From contig JAQQAK010000031.1 of NCBI GenBank assembly GCA_028527945.1, positions 1 through 9,900 of the forward strand: DNA of 9,900 nucleotides, given 5' to 3'. The translations under genes and the position numbers were made by a program. Below are positions 1 to 6,934 of the stretch, one piece after another. The notes beneath the pieces were generated by a model. The model saw only the letters and a program-made list of their open reading frames with translations, was not told where the DNA came from and did not search any database. Each line of letters opens with the position of its first letter. Within the stretch, counting starts at the first letter, position 1. This DNA comes from Spirochaetaceae bacterium (GTDB taxonomy: Bacteria; Spirochaetota; Spirochaetia; UBA9216).

Positions 1-140
1 TAAGAGAAAAAAGAAAATGAAAGCCAAATTAAATTATAAAAGAGGCTTTGAAGAAAATTTTACCCCGAGTTCAAGTCTGAGAAGCAACACAAAGAGGAAT
101 TAATGATCATGGATATCAAAAGGAGGCAACCTAAGATAAA

Positions 141-368
141 GTGTTTTTTAACCATAAAACAAACCACGAATTACTGGATTATAAAAATGTGTATGATGAT
201 TTTTCTATTGTGTCATATTCTGTAATGCTTAACGGTTTGTTGGGAAAACAGGAAATTGATGATACTGATTTTAGTTCCGCAATCAATAAAAAACGTCTGA
301 ATGAAGTTCATAAAAACGGTATACCCTGGGCCTATAAAAAAATGCTGATCAGTTTAGTGATTCTATAG
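141..368 (+). CDS. Hypothetical protein of 75 aa, possibly the in-frame part of a damaged gene
   Basis: I do not recognise this protein. It would start at GTG 141 and end at TAG 366-368. An AGGAGG lies at 121-126, but 14 nt separate it from the GTG, which is long for a Shine-Dalgarno, so this start is doubtful. The product is hydrophilic with many Asn, Lys and Asp, has no membrane segment until a short hydrophobic tail (LISLVIL), and shows no motif I can name. A different frame opens at ATG 103 (TAATG overlap with the stop of a tiny frame at 17-103) and runs past 141, so a longer protein shifted by one base near 130-145 is possible. It converges with the minus-strand gene ending at 460. A weak GAGCA/TGCTC stem (376-396) lies just after its stop. 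It could be a real small protein, a remnant or chance. Confidence 0.3.
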   Translation: MFFNHKTNHELLDYKNVYDDFSIVSYSVMLNGLLGKQEIDDTDFSSAINKKRLNEVHKNGIPWAYKKMLISLVIL

Positions 369-459
369 CGTTAATGAGCATACGCGCGGTTTGCTCTAAA
401 TTGTCTGAATTTTTTCAAAGAAAAACATAATCTTGGATCTTTGCTTTAAACTAATTGAT

Positions 460-1188
460 TCAATTTTTTGACTGATTATGCAGCTGGTCTTCTATGCGCT
501 TCTCCATATCAGGGTTTTTCTTCATGAATCCTGATATGGCGTTATTCAGGGTGTTTTTCTTTTTATCACGAAGCGTAAAAAATCCGTTTACCGAAATGAT
601 AAGCGCGCCTGCCGTATCAATTATAAGATCACCCATAGTGTCCTGAAGTCCTGACTTCTGCATATCTGTCCCAAAAATTATATCCATCAGGTATTCAAAA
701 ACTTCCCATACGACTCCACATGTCACAGCAAAACAGAAGGCGAAAAAAGCCACGAAAAACGGCGACATCACGACTCCTACGTCAGATGCCTCATTTAAGA
801 TATAGACCAGAATAAAGCCAACAAGTCCGAGAAGTACTCCTGACCATCCGTGAAGAAGAAGATCCCACCACCAGAACCGTTCGTAATAATCGAAAATCTC
901 TCCTAAAAACTGAGCTCCGAATATAAAAATCAGCAGAACAACCTGAAATGACGCGGGCAAACTTACTCTAATGCTCCGCTCCAGGATTGACGGAATAAAT
1001 GTGAGAATGAAAGAAACAGCGGAAATCGGAATTAAGTCGAACCGGCCTCTGACTATACTAATTATTAAAGACGTAATGAACAGCCCCCGAAGAATGAACG
1101 CAAGAATGACGTCTCCTTTTCGCAGAAAGTCACTGTTCCATAGTTTAATCTTTTTATTATTCTTATCCAGCATACACAATATTACCAT
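460..1188 (-). CDS. DUF2238 / YjdF-like integral membrane protein
   Basis: A 242-aa polytopic inner-membrane protein of unknown biochemical function. Hydrophobic segments fall near residues 28-46, 52-67, 81-98, 112-132, 139-160 and 186-202, followed by a charged, Lys/Asn-rich cytoplasm-like tail. The polar motifs inside or beside membrane helices recall the DUF2238 (YjdF) family: WWWDLLLHGWSG (106-117), WEVFEY (161-166) and QDTMGDLIIDTAGA (182-195). The conserved Asp, His, Glu and Asp residues suggest a membrane-embedded active or metal site, but no reaction is known to me. An ATG at 1227 is in frame but has no ribosome site. The ATG at 1188 has GGAGG seven bases upstream, so I chose it. The gene is divergent from the binding-protein operon and shares its 182-bp intergenic region. 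No functional link to that operon is evident. Family assignment is from motif memory. Confidence 0.8.
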   Translation of the reverse strand: MVILCMLDKNNKKIKLWNSDFLRKGDVILAFILRGLFITSLIISIVRGRFDLIPISAVSFILTFIPSILERSIRVSLPASFQVVLLIFIFGAQFLGEIFDYYERFWWWDLLLHGWSGVLLGLVGFILVYILNEASDVGVVMSPFFVAFFAFCFAVTCGVVWEVFEYLMDIIFGTDMQKSGLQDTMGDLIIDTAGALIISVNGFFTLRDKKKNTLNNAISGFMKKNPDMEKRIEDQLHNQSKN

Positions 1189-1195
1189 ATAATAG

Positions 1196-1200
1196 CCTCC
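1196..1200 (-). promoter_or_regulatory. Ribosome binding site fixing the DUF2238 gene start at 1188
   Basis: Read on the minus strand this is GGAGG followed by seven bases and ATG (1188-1186). The longer in-frame candidate at 1227 has only T/A-rich sequence before it, so the shorter 242-aa form is preferred. Confidence 0.75.
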
Positions 1201-1291
1201 ATAATCGATAGGTATTGTCAGAGTCATTTAAAACGTAGAGAACTCATCTATAAAGGATTTTTGGTAAATAAATTAGCTACCCCTATTATTG

Positions 1292-1320
1292 TTGACAAAA
1301 ACTTAGTCTTTCTATAAATT
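1292..1320 (+). promoter_or_regulatory. Likely sigma70-type promoter of the binding-protein/ABC operon
   Basis: A perfect TTGACA (1292-1297) is followed by TATAAA at 1313-1318 (15-bp spacer) or TAAATT at 1315-1320 (17-bp spacer). It lies about 50-80 bp upstream of ATG 1371 and nothing else in the divergent intergenic region is as good. The -10 region and the presumed transcription start lie inside the inverted repeats at 1303-1353, which implies control by steric blocking. Confidence 0.6.
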
Positions 1321-1353
1321 AAGACCAATTTTATTAAAACCATTGGTCTTAAT
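1303..1353. promoter_or_regulatory. Inverted-repeat operator candidate, probably for the TetR regulator of this operon
   Basis: AAGACCAA (1321-1328) and TTGGTCTT (1343-1350) are perfect reverse complements. The match extends outward by ATT/AAT to 11-bp arms (1318-1328 and 1343-1353) around a 14-bp spacer that itself contains the small palindrome TTTTATTAAAA. A third, one-mismatch half site, TTAGTCTT (1303-1310), is inverted relative to 1321-1328 and flanks the -10 region. GACC/GGTC-containing dyads are common among TetR-family operators, and a TetR gene is the second gene of this operon, so autoregulation is the natural inference. The 11-bp dyad could also form an RNA hairpin just before the ribosome site at 1361-1365. 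It is not a terminator, because the sequence after the arm is AAAATTT and then the start of the gene. Confidence 0.6.
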
Positions 1354-1370
1354 AAAATTTGGAGGAAAAT

Positions 1371-2534
1371 ATGAAAATTGTAAAGTCTAAACTTTTTTCA
1401 GGTCTATTGATGCTTCTGCTGTTTCTACCGCTCACAGTCTTTGCCGGAGGGCAGCAGGAAGCCCCTGTTGATAAAGGGGCTACAGGGGCAGTTGACTCAG
1501 AGATTCAGGCAGCTGAATCAATTACGGTTACAGACGCGCTTGGGCGGGAAGTTACTATTAATGGACCAATTGAACGAATTGCTTTTTCAATATCTACTAC
1601 TGGTGAGATGCTAAAGATTGTAGGCGCTTGGGATATGGTTGTCGGTGTGGATTGGGAAACGGCGAATCAACCAGTTCTGTTCCCTAATATTGATGAGCTG
1701 CCCGTGATTAATAGCATGACCTCACAGTATGATCTGAACTATGAAAGCATCTATACTCTTGATCCTGATGTTATTTTGGTAATAAGTGTTCCAACACCGG
1801 GATTGGACGCTATGATTGAGAAACTGGACTCAGATATTCCCGTGGTCGCGATTGCTGATACCTCGGATCCCGATGCCTGGACAAATGGAGTGTCTATTCT
1901 TGGAAAACTTCTTGACAGAGAGTCCGTGGCCATGGAGTTTACAGACTGGTATAAGTCTATCGAGAATGGTATGAAGGCAAAGACTGCTTTGCTTTCAGAT
2001 AATGAAAAACCAAAAGTATTCTTTAAAACCGTTGGTATGTCTCCTGAACAAGTCTGTACCTATACCAATCAGTTTGGTTATGTCAGACGCCTTCTTGAGG
2101 TTAGCGGCGGTATCAATATAGGTGCAGACATTCCAGCTCCAGGAGGATGGGTTCAGAATGTGGATCCGGAGTGGCTTGTAAAGCAGAACCCGGATGTTGT
2201 TATGGCCGTATCCTGGGAGGGGTACTATTCCGGGGCTCTGGGCTTTGGTGTAGAAGATTCGTCAACAGCGGAGGCTGTCAGAACGGATATGATGGCTATG
2301 CCAATCTTTCAGGATTGCGGGGCTGTAGCTAATCAGAAATTTTTTCTCTTTGATACGTATTTTACATCAGCGCCAAGGTTTATTGTTCTTATGGCCTATT
2401 GGGGGAAGTGGCTGCATCCTGATTTATTCGCGGATATAGATCCCAAATCTATACATCAGGAATATCTTACCCGCTTTATGGGGATAGACTATGATCTTGA
2501 TCAACAGGGGGTCTTCTTCTATCCTGAACCCTGA
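1371..2534 (+). CDS. Periplasmic substrate-binding protein, iron-siderophore/haem/cobalamin (PF01497-type) family
   Basis: This 387-aa protein is predicted to bind a metal chelate (ferric siderophore, haem or a corrinoid) in the periplasm. ATG 1371 is chosen because GGAGG (1361-1365) lies five bases before it; the TTG at 1359 overlaps this site. Residues 1-25 form a signal peptide (Lys-rich N terminus, Leu-rich core, VFA|GGQQE). There is no lipobox cysteine, so it should be a soluble protein cleaved by signal peptidase I. After a linker rich in Ala, Gly and acidic residues, ITVTDALGREV (51-61) and PIERIAF open the first lobe as in class III binding proteins. WLVKQNPDVVMAVSW belongs to the second lobe. 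The ending HQEYLTRFMGIDYDLD recalls a long subgroup annotated as iron-complex binding proteins. It is first gene of the operon, 25 nt before the regulator gene. Usual partners are BtuC/FecC permeases and BtuD ATPases; none is here. The ligand cannot be told from sequence. Confidence 0.88.
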   Translation: MKIVKSKLFSGLLMLLLFLPLTVFAGGQQEAPVDKGATGAVDSEIQAAESITVTDALGREVTINGPIERIAFSISTTGEMLKIVGAWDMVVGVDWETANQPVLFPNIDELPVINSMTSQYDLNYESIYTLDPDVILVISVPTPGLDAMIEKLDSDIPVVAIADTSDPDAWTNGVSILGKLLDRESVAMEFTDWYKSIENGMKAKTALLSDNEKPKVFFKTVGMSPEQVCTYTNQFGYVRRLLEVSGGINIGADIPAPGGWVQNVDPEWLVKQNPDVVMAVSWEGYYSGALGFGVEDSSTAEAVRTDMMAMPIFQDCGAVANQKFFLFDTYFTSAPRFIVLMAYWGKWLHPDLFADIDPKSIHQEYLTRFMGIDYDLDQQGVFFYPEP

Positions 2535-2559
2535 GAAAAAAATATTACAGGTGGACTAA

Positions 2560-3192
2560 ATGGCAAAACGGGTAGAGGGAGTTACAGAAAAACTGCTTGA
2601 ATGCGCGCGTGAGGAATTTCTTGAGAAGGGCTATGAGAATGCCTCTCTCAGGACAATCGCTCAAAGGGCGGGTTCCAGCAAGGGGGCAATCTATATACGG
2701 TATCCGGACAAGGCCAGCCTTTTTTCCGCGCTGGTTGATGAGGCGGCCAATGGAATAGCTCTGCTTCTTAAAAAGATCCAGGAAGAATTTACGGAGCTTC
2801 CGGGTGAAGTTCAGGCAGACAGGGTTCAGCAGATGTCTGATGAGGGAATTAGTATATTTATAGATTATATCTATAAACATTTTGTTGAGTTCAAGCTTCT
2901 TTGCTGCAGCTCTGAGCCCGGTTTTTATTCAAACTTCATTCACCGGCTTGTCAATATAGATGTAGATACAACAATGAGATTTATCGGTAATTCCAGTAAT
3001 AATGCCGTTAGCTCCGGCCGGCTTACACCCAATTTTGCCCACCTTCTTTCAGAATCCTTTTACACGGGAATGTTCGAAATAGTAGTACACGATATGCCCC
3101 GTGAAGAGGGAGATATCTACATCCGCAGGCTTAGAAAGTTTTTTGCTGCCGGCTGGATGACAATCTTGAACGACGAAGAATCAGCAGGCTGA
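2560..3192 (+). CDS. TetR/AcrR-family transcriptional regulator
   Basis: A 210-aa DNA-binding repressor, probably of its own operon. The N-terminal TetR helix-turn-helix is typical: LLECAREEFLEKGYENAS (12-29) for helix 1, then SLRTIAQRAGSSKGAIYIRYPDKASLF (given in parts: SLRTIAQRAG 29-38, SSKGAIYIRYPDK 39-51), where the GAIYIRYPDK segment corresponds to the recognition helix and the conserved Y-F/Y-x-K end. The rest is a helical ligand-binding and dimerisation domain with two cysteines in a row (near residues 112-114) and no similarity I can use to name the ligand. AGGTGG at 2549-2554 precedes the ATG at good spacing. It lies between the binding-protein gene and the two ABC genes, unlike the Fur or DtxR control usual for iron uptake, so the inducer may be the transported compound. 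The dyad at 1303-1353 is its likely site. Confidence 0.9.
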   Translation: MAKRVEGVTEKLLECAREEFLEKGYENASLRTIAQRAGSSKGAIYIRYPDKASLFSALVDEAANGIALLLKKIQEEFTELPGEVQADRVQQMSDEGISIFIDYIYKHFVEFKLLCCSSEPGFYSNFIHRLVNIDVDTTMRFIGNSSNNAVSSGRLTPNFAHLLSESFYTGMFEIVVHDMPREEGDIYIRRLRKFFAAGWMTILNDEESAG

Positions 3193-3206
3193 TACTGTTT
3201 TGATAT

Positions 3207-3228
3207 CCGGCGCTGCCGGGCGGTTTTT
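3207..3228 (+). terminator. Hairpin with short T tract between the regulator gene and ABC genes (possible attenuator)
   Basis: CCGGC (3207-3211) and GCCGG (3215-3219) form a 5-bp stem around the loop GCT; the sequence continues GCGGTTTTT to 3228. The T tract starts four bases after the stem, so this is a weak or partial terminator. It is the only structured element in the 82-nt gap between the regulator and the first ABC gene and could lower transcription of the transporter genes relative to the first two genes. I see no convincing separate promoter in the gap. Confidence 0.35.
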
Positions 3229-3274
3229 CATACAGACAGTCCTTCTGATGCTTCACAATTAAAGGAATCAATGT

Positions 3275-5047
3275 ATGGAAAATGAAAACAAGATCAGCCC
3301 TATGACAAGGCTGGCGGGTTTTGCCGCGCCCCATAAAGGCGGCTACATAAAATCGGTAATTCTGGCGGTGCTTGGAGTTGCCTGTGGTCTTGTTCCGTTC
3401 TTTTTGTTTGCCAGGGTTATTATAGCGCTCATTGACGGCAATACGGATATCAGTTTTTACCTTAAGTACTGCGCGGTCTCTGCCGGCTTCTATATCCTAA
3501 AAAGAGTCTTCGCGGCCCTTTCGACAAGCGCGTCTCACGCGGCAACCTTCAAGGTTATGTCAGAGGTAAGGCATAAGATTGCTGATAAACTGACAAGGGT
3601 TCCAATGGGCTTTATTCTGGAATCTCCATCCGGAAAATTTCAGAACAGCATAGTTGACCGTGTAGAGCAGATTGAGGTTCCGCTGGCTCACGCCGTTCCC
3701 GAGGTAACCTCCAATTTGCTTGTCCCGCTTGGCATTATTGTATATCTCTTTGTGCTTGACTGGCGGATGGCGCTGGCGTCTCTTGTCACCCTGCCATTTG
3801 TAATGCTCTCCTATTCGCTTATGATGAAGGAGTACCCAAAGAAATATGGAGAGGTTGTTCAGGCCGGAAAACATATGAGCGGAACAATTGTCGAGTATAT
3901 AAACGGAATTGAGGTTATAAAGACATTTAACCAATCGGCCTCCTCTTATGAAAAGTTTTCAAATGCTGTTAAACGCAATGCTGATATTGTCCTTGAGTGG
4001 ATGGAGTCTACATTATGGTATTCGGCTTCCATGATGAGTCTAATGCCCGCGGTCCTTATTGGCGTTCTGCCTGTTGGGCTTCTTTTATTTGGAAACGGCC
4101 TTATTGAACTGCCCGTTTTAATTACCTCGCTTTTGCTGTCTTTGGGAATTATGGCTCCCCTGGGAGCCGCCGTTTTTCTTATCGAAGATATATCCAAGGT
4201 AGCAACCATAATGAATGATCTTGGATGGATTCTTGACGCGCCGGAAATGGACAGGCCCGAAAACAGGGTAGAGCTTCCCAATCTTGATATTGAGCTTGAT
4301 AACCTTGGCTTTGCCTATGGGCAAGAGATGGTTCTGAGCGGGGTGAATCTTTCCATAGCCGAAGGCAGTGTTACCGCCCTGGTCGGCCCATCCGGAAGCG
4401 GTAAGTCTACCATTACCAAGCTTATCGCGGGGCTCTGGGACCCGGCAGAGGGCGCGGTCAGAATCGGTGGTACGAATCTTGGAGATATTCCCTTTGATCA
4501 GGCCAGTGATCTTGTATCCTATGTTTCTCAGGATAATTATCTCTTTAATGAAAGTATCAGAGAGAATATCCGCATGGCAAGGCCGGAAGCATCAGATAAT
4601 GATGTTGAGGCCGTTGCCATAGCGGCAGGATGCCACGATTTTATTCAGGGCCTTGAACATGGCTACGACACCATAGCCGGCGGTTCAGGGGGACATCTTT
4701 CCGGTGGAGAGCGCCAGCGTATAGCAATCGCGCGCGCCATGATGAAGAACGCGCCCATAGTGATCCTTGATGAGGCCACATCATATACCGATCCGGAAAA
4801 TGAGGCCGTGATTCAGGAGGCTGTCGGACGGATGGTGGCTGGAAAGACTCTCATTGTAATTGCCCACAGGCTATCAACCATTACCGATGCCGATACCATA
4901 GCCCTGGTTGAGGGGGGACGTATCTCCGCGTCCGGAACGCACAACGAGCTTTTATCAGAAAGCAGGCAATACGCGCGGATGTGGGAGGCTCACACCAGTG
5001 TGAAGGATACAACAGAGGAGGTTACAAGCGATGTTCAGGGCGTATAA
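3275..5047 (+). CDS. ABC transporter, fused permease and ATPase half-transporter (YbtP/Q, IrtA/B-like), subunit 1
   Basis: A 590-aa inner-membrane half-transporter of the exporter (type IV) fold. Six membrane helices are seen at about 26-52, 61-82, 141-160, 163-182, 250-273 and 279-300. The nucleotide-binding domain has an intact Walker A (GPSGSGKST 371-379), Q-loop Q419, signature LSGGERQ (475-481), Walker B with catalytic Glu (IVILDE 495-500) and switch His531. The D-loop is unusual: SYTDPENE instead of the common SALD; the DPENE ending recalls the YbtPQ/IrtAB group, whose members import ferric siderophores. There is no N-terminal siderophore-reducing domain as in IrtA. AAGGA (3262-3266) sits eight bases before ATG 3275; an ATG at 3271 runs into a stop at once. 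The gene overlaps the next by 17 nt, implying translational coupling and a heterodimer. Direction of transport is inferred only; drug or lipid export remains possible. Confidence 0.88.
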   Translation: MENENKISPMTRLAGFAAPHKGGYIKSVILAVLGVACGLVPFFLFARVIIALIDGNTDISFYLKYCAVSAGFYILKRVFAALSTSASHAATFKVMSEVRHKIADKLTRVPMGFILESPSGKFQNSIVDRVEQIEVPLAHAVPEVTSNLLVPLGIIVYLFVLDWRMALASLVTLPFVMLSYSLMMKEYPKKYGEVVQAGKHMSGTIVEYINGIEVIKTFNQSASSYEKFSNAVKRNADIVLEWMESTLWYSASMMSLMPAVLIGVLPVGLLLFGNGLIELPVLITSLLLSLGIMAPLGAAVFLIEDISKVATIMNDLGWILDAPEMDRPENRVELPNLDIELDNLGFAYGQEMVLSGVNLSIAEGSVTALVGPSGSGKSTITKLIAGLWDPAEGAVRIGGTNLGDIPFDQASDLVSYVSQDNYLFNESIRENIRMARPEASDNDVEAVAIAAGCHDFIQGLEHGYDTIAGGSGGHLSGGERQRIAIARAMMKNAPIVILDEATSYTDPENEAVIQEAVGRMVAGKTLIVIAHRLSTITDADTIALVEGGRISASGTHNELLSESRQYARMWEAHTSVKDTTEEVTSDVQGV

Positions 5048-6773
5048 AAACTTTTTTGAGTTCTCTAAACAACATATAAAAAACTGGAGAAAGGGAATAA
5101 TCTTTGAGATTATCCGCTGTATATTTGAAAGCCTTCAGTTCCTTGCATTAATGGTTGCCTTCAGGGCCATTCTTGAACACAGGCCGGCAGGAAGTGCGGC
5201 GCTTTCTGTATTTGTTATAATGCTTGTATCGGTGGTTGGAGCAACTATTATGTGGAAGCTCGCGCACCATCAGGAGGCCGTAGCAAGCTATCGCAGCTGT
5301 GAGGTTCGAAGAATGGGCATTGGTGAAAGAATGAAGTACATGCCAATGGGCTTCTTTAACAGCAGGCGTCTCGGCGACATTACCGCCGCGGCGACCTCTA
5401 CCATGGAAACTATAGAGGCAATAGCCTTTGCTACAATTGTTAGAACCCTTGTAGGTATTATAAACGCGGTGGTGTTATCTCTGTGCGCCCTATATTTTGA
5501 CTGGCGTATCGGTCTGATATTTCTTGCCGGGGTTGTAATCTTTATGCTTATAAACAGTATTCTCATGAAAAAGTCCAGAAAGTCTTCGCCTGTCCGCCTT
5601 GAGGCTCAGACCGCGCTTATAGACGCGTCTCTTGAATATGTTCAGGGCATGTCGGTAATTAAATCATTCCACATGGTAGCAAATGCCAACAAGTCAATTA
5701 ACCGGACTATCGAAGAAACTGGAAGGCAGAACCTTAAAACAGAGAGAATCAGAATTCCTTATATCGCTGTTGAAGATATAGTTTTATCACTGGCCTCTGT
5801 TGGCGTTGTTCTTACATCCGTTATTCTATATTTTAATGGCGTTCTGCCCCTTCTTACAGCAGTGCTTCTAATCGTTTCAACATTTATGGTCTATATTCAG
5901 CTTGAGGTTGCCGGAAAGATGTTTTTTATGCTTCCAATGGCGGATGCCCTTATAGAACAGGTCTATGACGTTGGAAGGTCTCCTCTTATGGATGTAGACG
6001 GTGAAAATATTAGTCCGGAGAATCTGGATATTGAGCTTGACAATGTGAGCTTCTCATATGAATCAAGGAGGATTTTAAACAAGCTCAGCATGAAGATTCC
6101 TGAAGGAACAACTACCGCCATTGTTGGACCATCCGGCGGCGGCAAGACAACTGTCTGCAATCTTATAGCCCGCTTCTGGGATGTAGATGATGGGAGTATC
6201 CGCCTTGGCGGACATAACCTGAAGGATTACTCGCTGGACAGCCTTCTCGCTAATATAAGTATGGTTTTTCAGTCGGTATATCTCTTTAACGATACAATAG
6301 AAAACAATATAAAATTCGGCAACCCTGAAGCGGGCCATGAGGATGTTGTTAATGCCGCGAAGCGGGCATGCGCCCATGAGTTTATCGAGGCCTTGCCGGA
6401 GGGGTATGATACCATTGTCGGAGAGAGCGGCGGAACCATCTCCGGAGGGGAAAAGCAGCGCGTTTCAATTGCACGCGCTATTTTAAAGGACGCTCCAATC
6501 ATTATCCTTGATGAGGCAACCGCCAACGTTGATCCAGAAAACGAGAATGATCTTATGCGTGCCTTTGAGAACCTTACCAAGGGGAGAACCGTTATAATGA
6601 TAGCCCACCGGCTTAAAACCGTGCGAAAGGCCGATCAGATAATCGTCCTTGACAAGGGACAGATTGTCCAGCAGGGAAGGCATGATGATCTCGTGGAGAA
6701 AGAGGGCATCTATGCTGATTTTATTGCAAGGCGTTCACGAACCATCAGCTGGAAGATAAACCAGAGTGTGTAG
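5031..6773 (+). CDS. ABC transporter, fused permease and ATPase half-transporter (YbtP/Q, IrtA/B-like), subunit 2
   Basis: The 580-aa partner of the preceding half-transporter, with the same architecture. Membrane helices lie near 22-47, 55-78, 138-156, 159-178, 248-268 and 271-292. The ATPase domain has Walker A GPSGGGKTT (366-374), Q-loop Q414, signature ISGGEKQ (470-476), Walker B with catalytic Glu (IIILDE 490-495) and switch His526. Its D-loop reads ANVDPENE, as I recall for siderophore importers of this fold. Both subunits keep the catalytic Glu, switch His and signature Ser, so neither ATP site looks degenerate, unlike many heterodimeric exporters. The start at 5031 is supported by GAGGAGG (5015-5021), which lies inside the end of the first subunit gene, nine bases upstream. 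It is the last gene of the operon, followed by a terminator at 6790-6821. Substrate unknown; a metal chelate is inferred from the neighbouring binding protein. Confidence 0.88.
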   Translation: MFRAYKNFFEFSKQHIKNWRKGIIFEIIRCIFESLQFLALMVAFRAILEHRPAGSAALSVFVIMLVSVVGATIMWKLAHHQEAVASYRSCEVRRMGIGERMKYMPMGFFNSRRLGDITAAATSTMETIEAIAFATIVRTLVGIINAVVLSLCALYFDWRIGLIFLAGVVIFMLINSILMKKSRKSSPVRLEAQTALIDASLEYVQGMSVIKSFHMVANANKSINRTIEETGRQNLKTERIRIPYIAVEDIVLSLASVGVVLTSVILYFNGVLPLLTAVLLIVSTFMVYIQLEVAGKMFFMLPMADALIEQVYDVGRSPLMDVDGENISPENLDIELDNVSFSYESRRILNKLSMKIPEGTTTAIVGPSGGGKTTVCNLIARFWDVDDGSIRLGGHNLKDYSLDSLLANISMVFQSVYLFNDTIENNIKFGNPEAGHEDVVNAAKRACAHEFIEALPEGYDTIVGESGGTISGGEKQRVSIARAILKDAPIIILDEATANVDPENENDLMRAFENLTKGRTVIMIAHRLKTVRKADQIIVLDKGQIVQQGRHDDLVEKEGIYADFIARRSRTISWKINQSV

Positions 6774-6789
6774 TTTGTTGATTGGATTG

Positions 6790-6821
6790 GCGGGGCATCA
6801 TAAGTGTTCCGCTAATTTTTT
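6790..6821 (+). terminator. Rho-independent terminator of the transporter operon
   Basis: GCGGGGCA (6790-6797) pairs with TGTTCCGC (6805-6812), an 8-bp stem with two G-U pairs and a 7-base loop, followed directly by TAATTTTTT (6813-6821). It starts 17 nt after the stop of the second ABC gene. A second, weaker stem GCCA/TGGC (6824-6835) followed by GTTTATTC may act as back-up. Confidence 0.75.
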
Positions 6822-6873
6822 GAGCCAGGGGTGGCGTTTATTCTGAATAGAATATCACTAATGTTAAAAATTA

Positions 6874-6910
6874 ACTTACATATTATTAGATATAATCTTT
6901 TTTTGTAAGT
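6874..6910. promoter_or_regulatory. Promoter -10 box inside an inverted repeat, upstream of the flavoprotein gene
   Basis: TATAAT at 6891-6896 is a perfect -10 box about 40 bp before the flavoprotein start; I see no good -35. It is flanked by ACTTACA (6874-6880) and its exact reverse complement TGTAAGT (6904-6910), with a 23-nt spacer. The second arm would cover the transcription start. A related CTTACA/TGTAAG pair occurs before the helicase gene at 7732-7737 and 7770-7775. A small dyad, TATTCT/AGAATA (6839-6854), lies just upstream. Confidence 0.4.
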
Positions 6911-6934
6911 CATCAACTTTAATAAAAACTCTAA

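Noticed and set aside
453..465. Palindrome AATTGATTCAATT at the end of the DUF2238 gene as a terminator
   Set aside because: It is nearly continuous with a one-base centre, so it cannot form a normal hairpin loop, and it is made almost only of A/T pairs.
971..1192. Plus-strand frame of 73 aa opposite the DUF2238 gene
   Set aside because: It lies wholly antisense to a well-supported membrane-protein gene, has no ribosome site, and its Arg/Ser/Ile-rich product looks like a reverse-strand shadow.
1359..1370. Upstream TTG start for the binding protein (adds MEEN)
   Set aside because: The TTG overlaps the GGAGG that serves ATG 1371, so it cannot use that site; the ATG also gives a standard Lys-rich signal-peptide start.
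2545..2880. Minus-strand frame of 111 aa across the start of the tetR gene
   Set aside because: It covers the conserved helix-turn-helix coding region on the other strand and shows no recognisable motif.
3560..4324. Several minus-strand frames (124, 111 and 68 aa) inside the first ABC gene
   Set aside because: All lie opposite conserved transporter sequence, have no ribosome sites and show no family features.
4368..4622. Plus-strand frame of 84 aa in another frame of the first ABC gene
   Set aside because: It overlaps the Walker A and Q-loop coding region; the Pro/Ser/Arg-rich product is typical of an out-of-frame reading.
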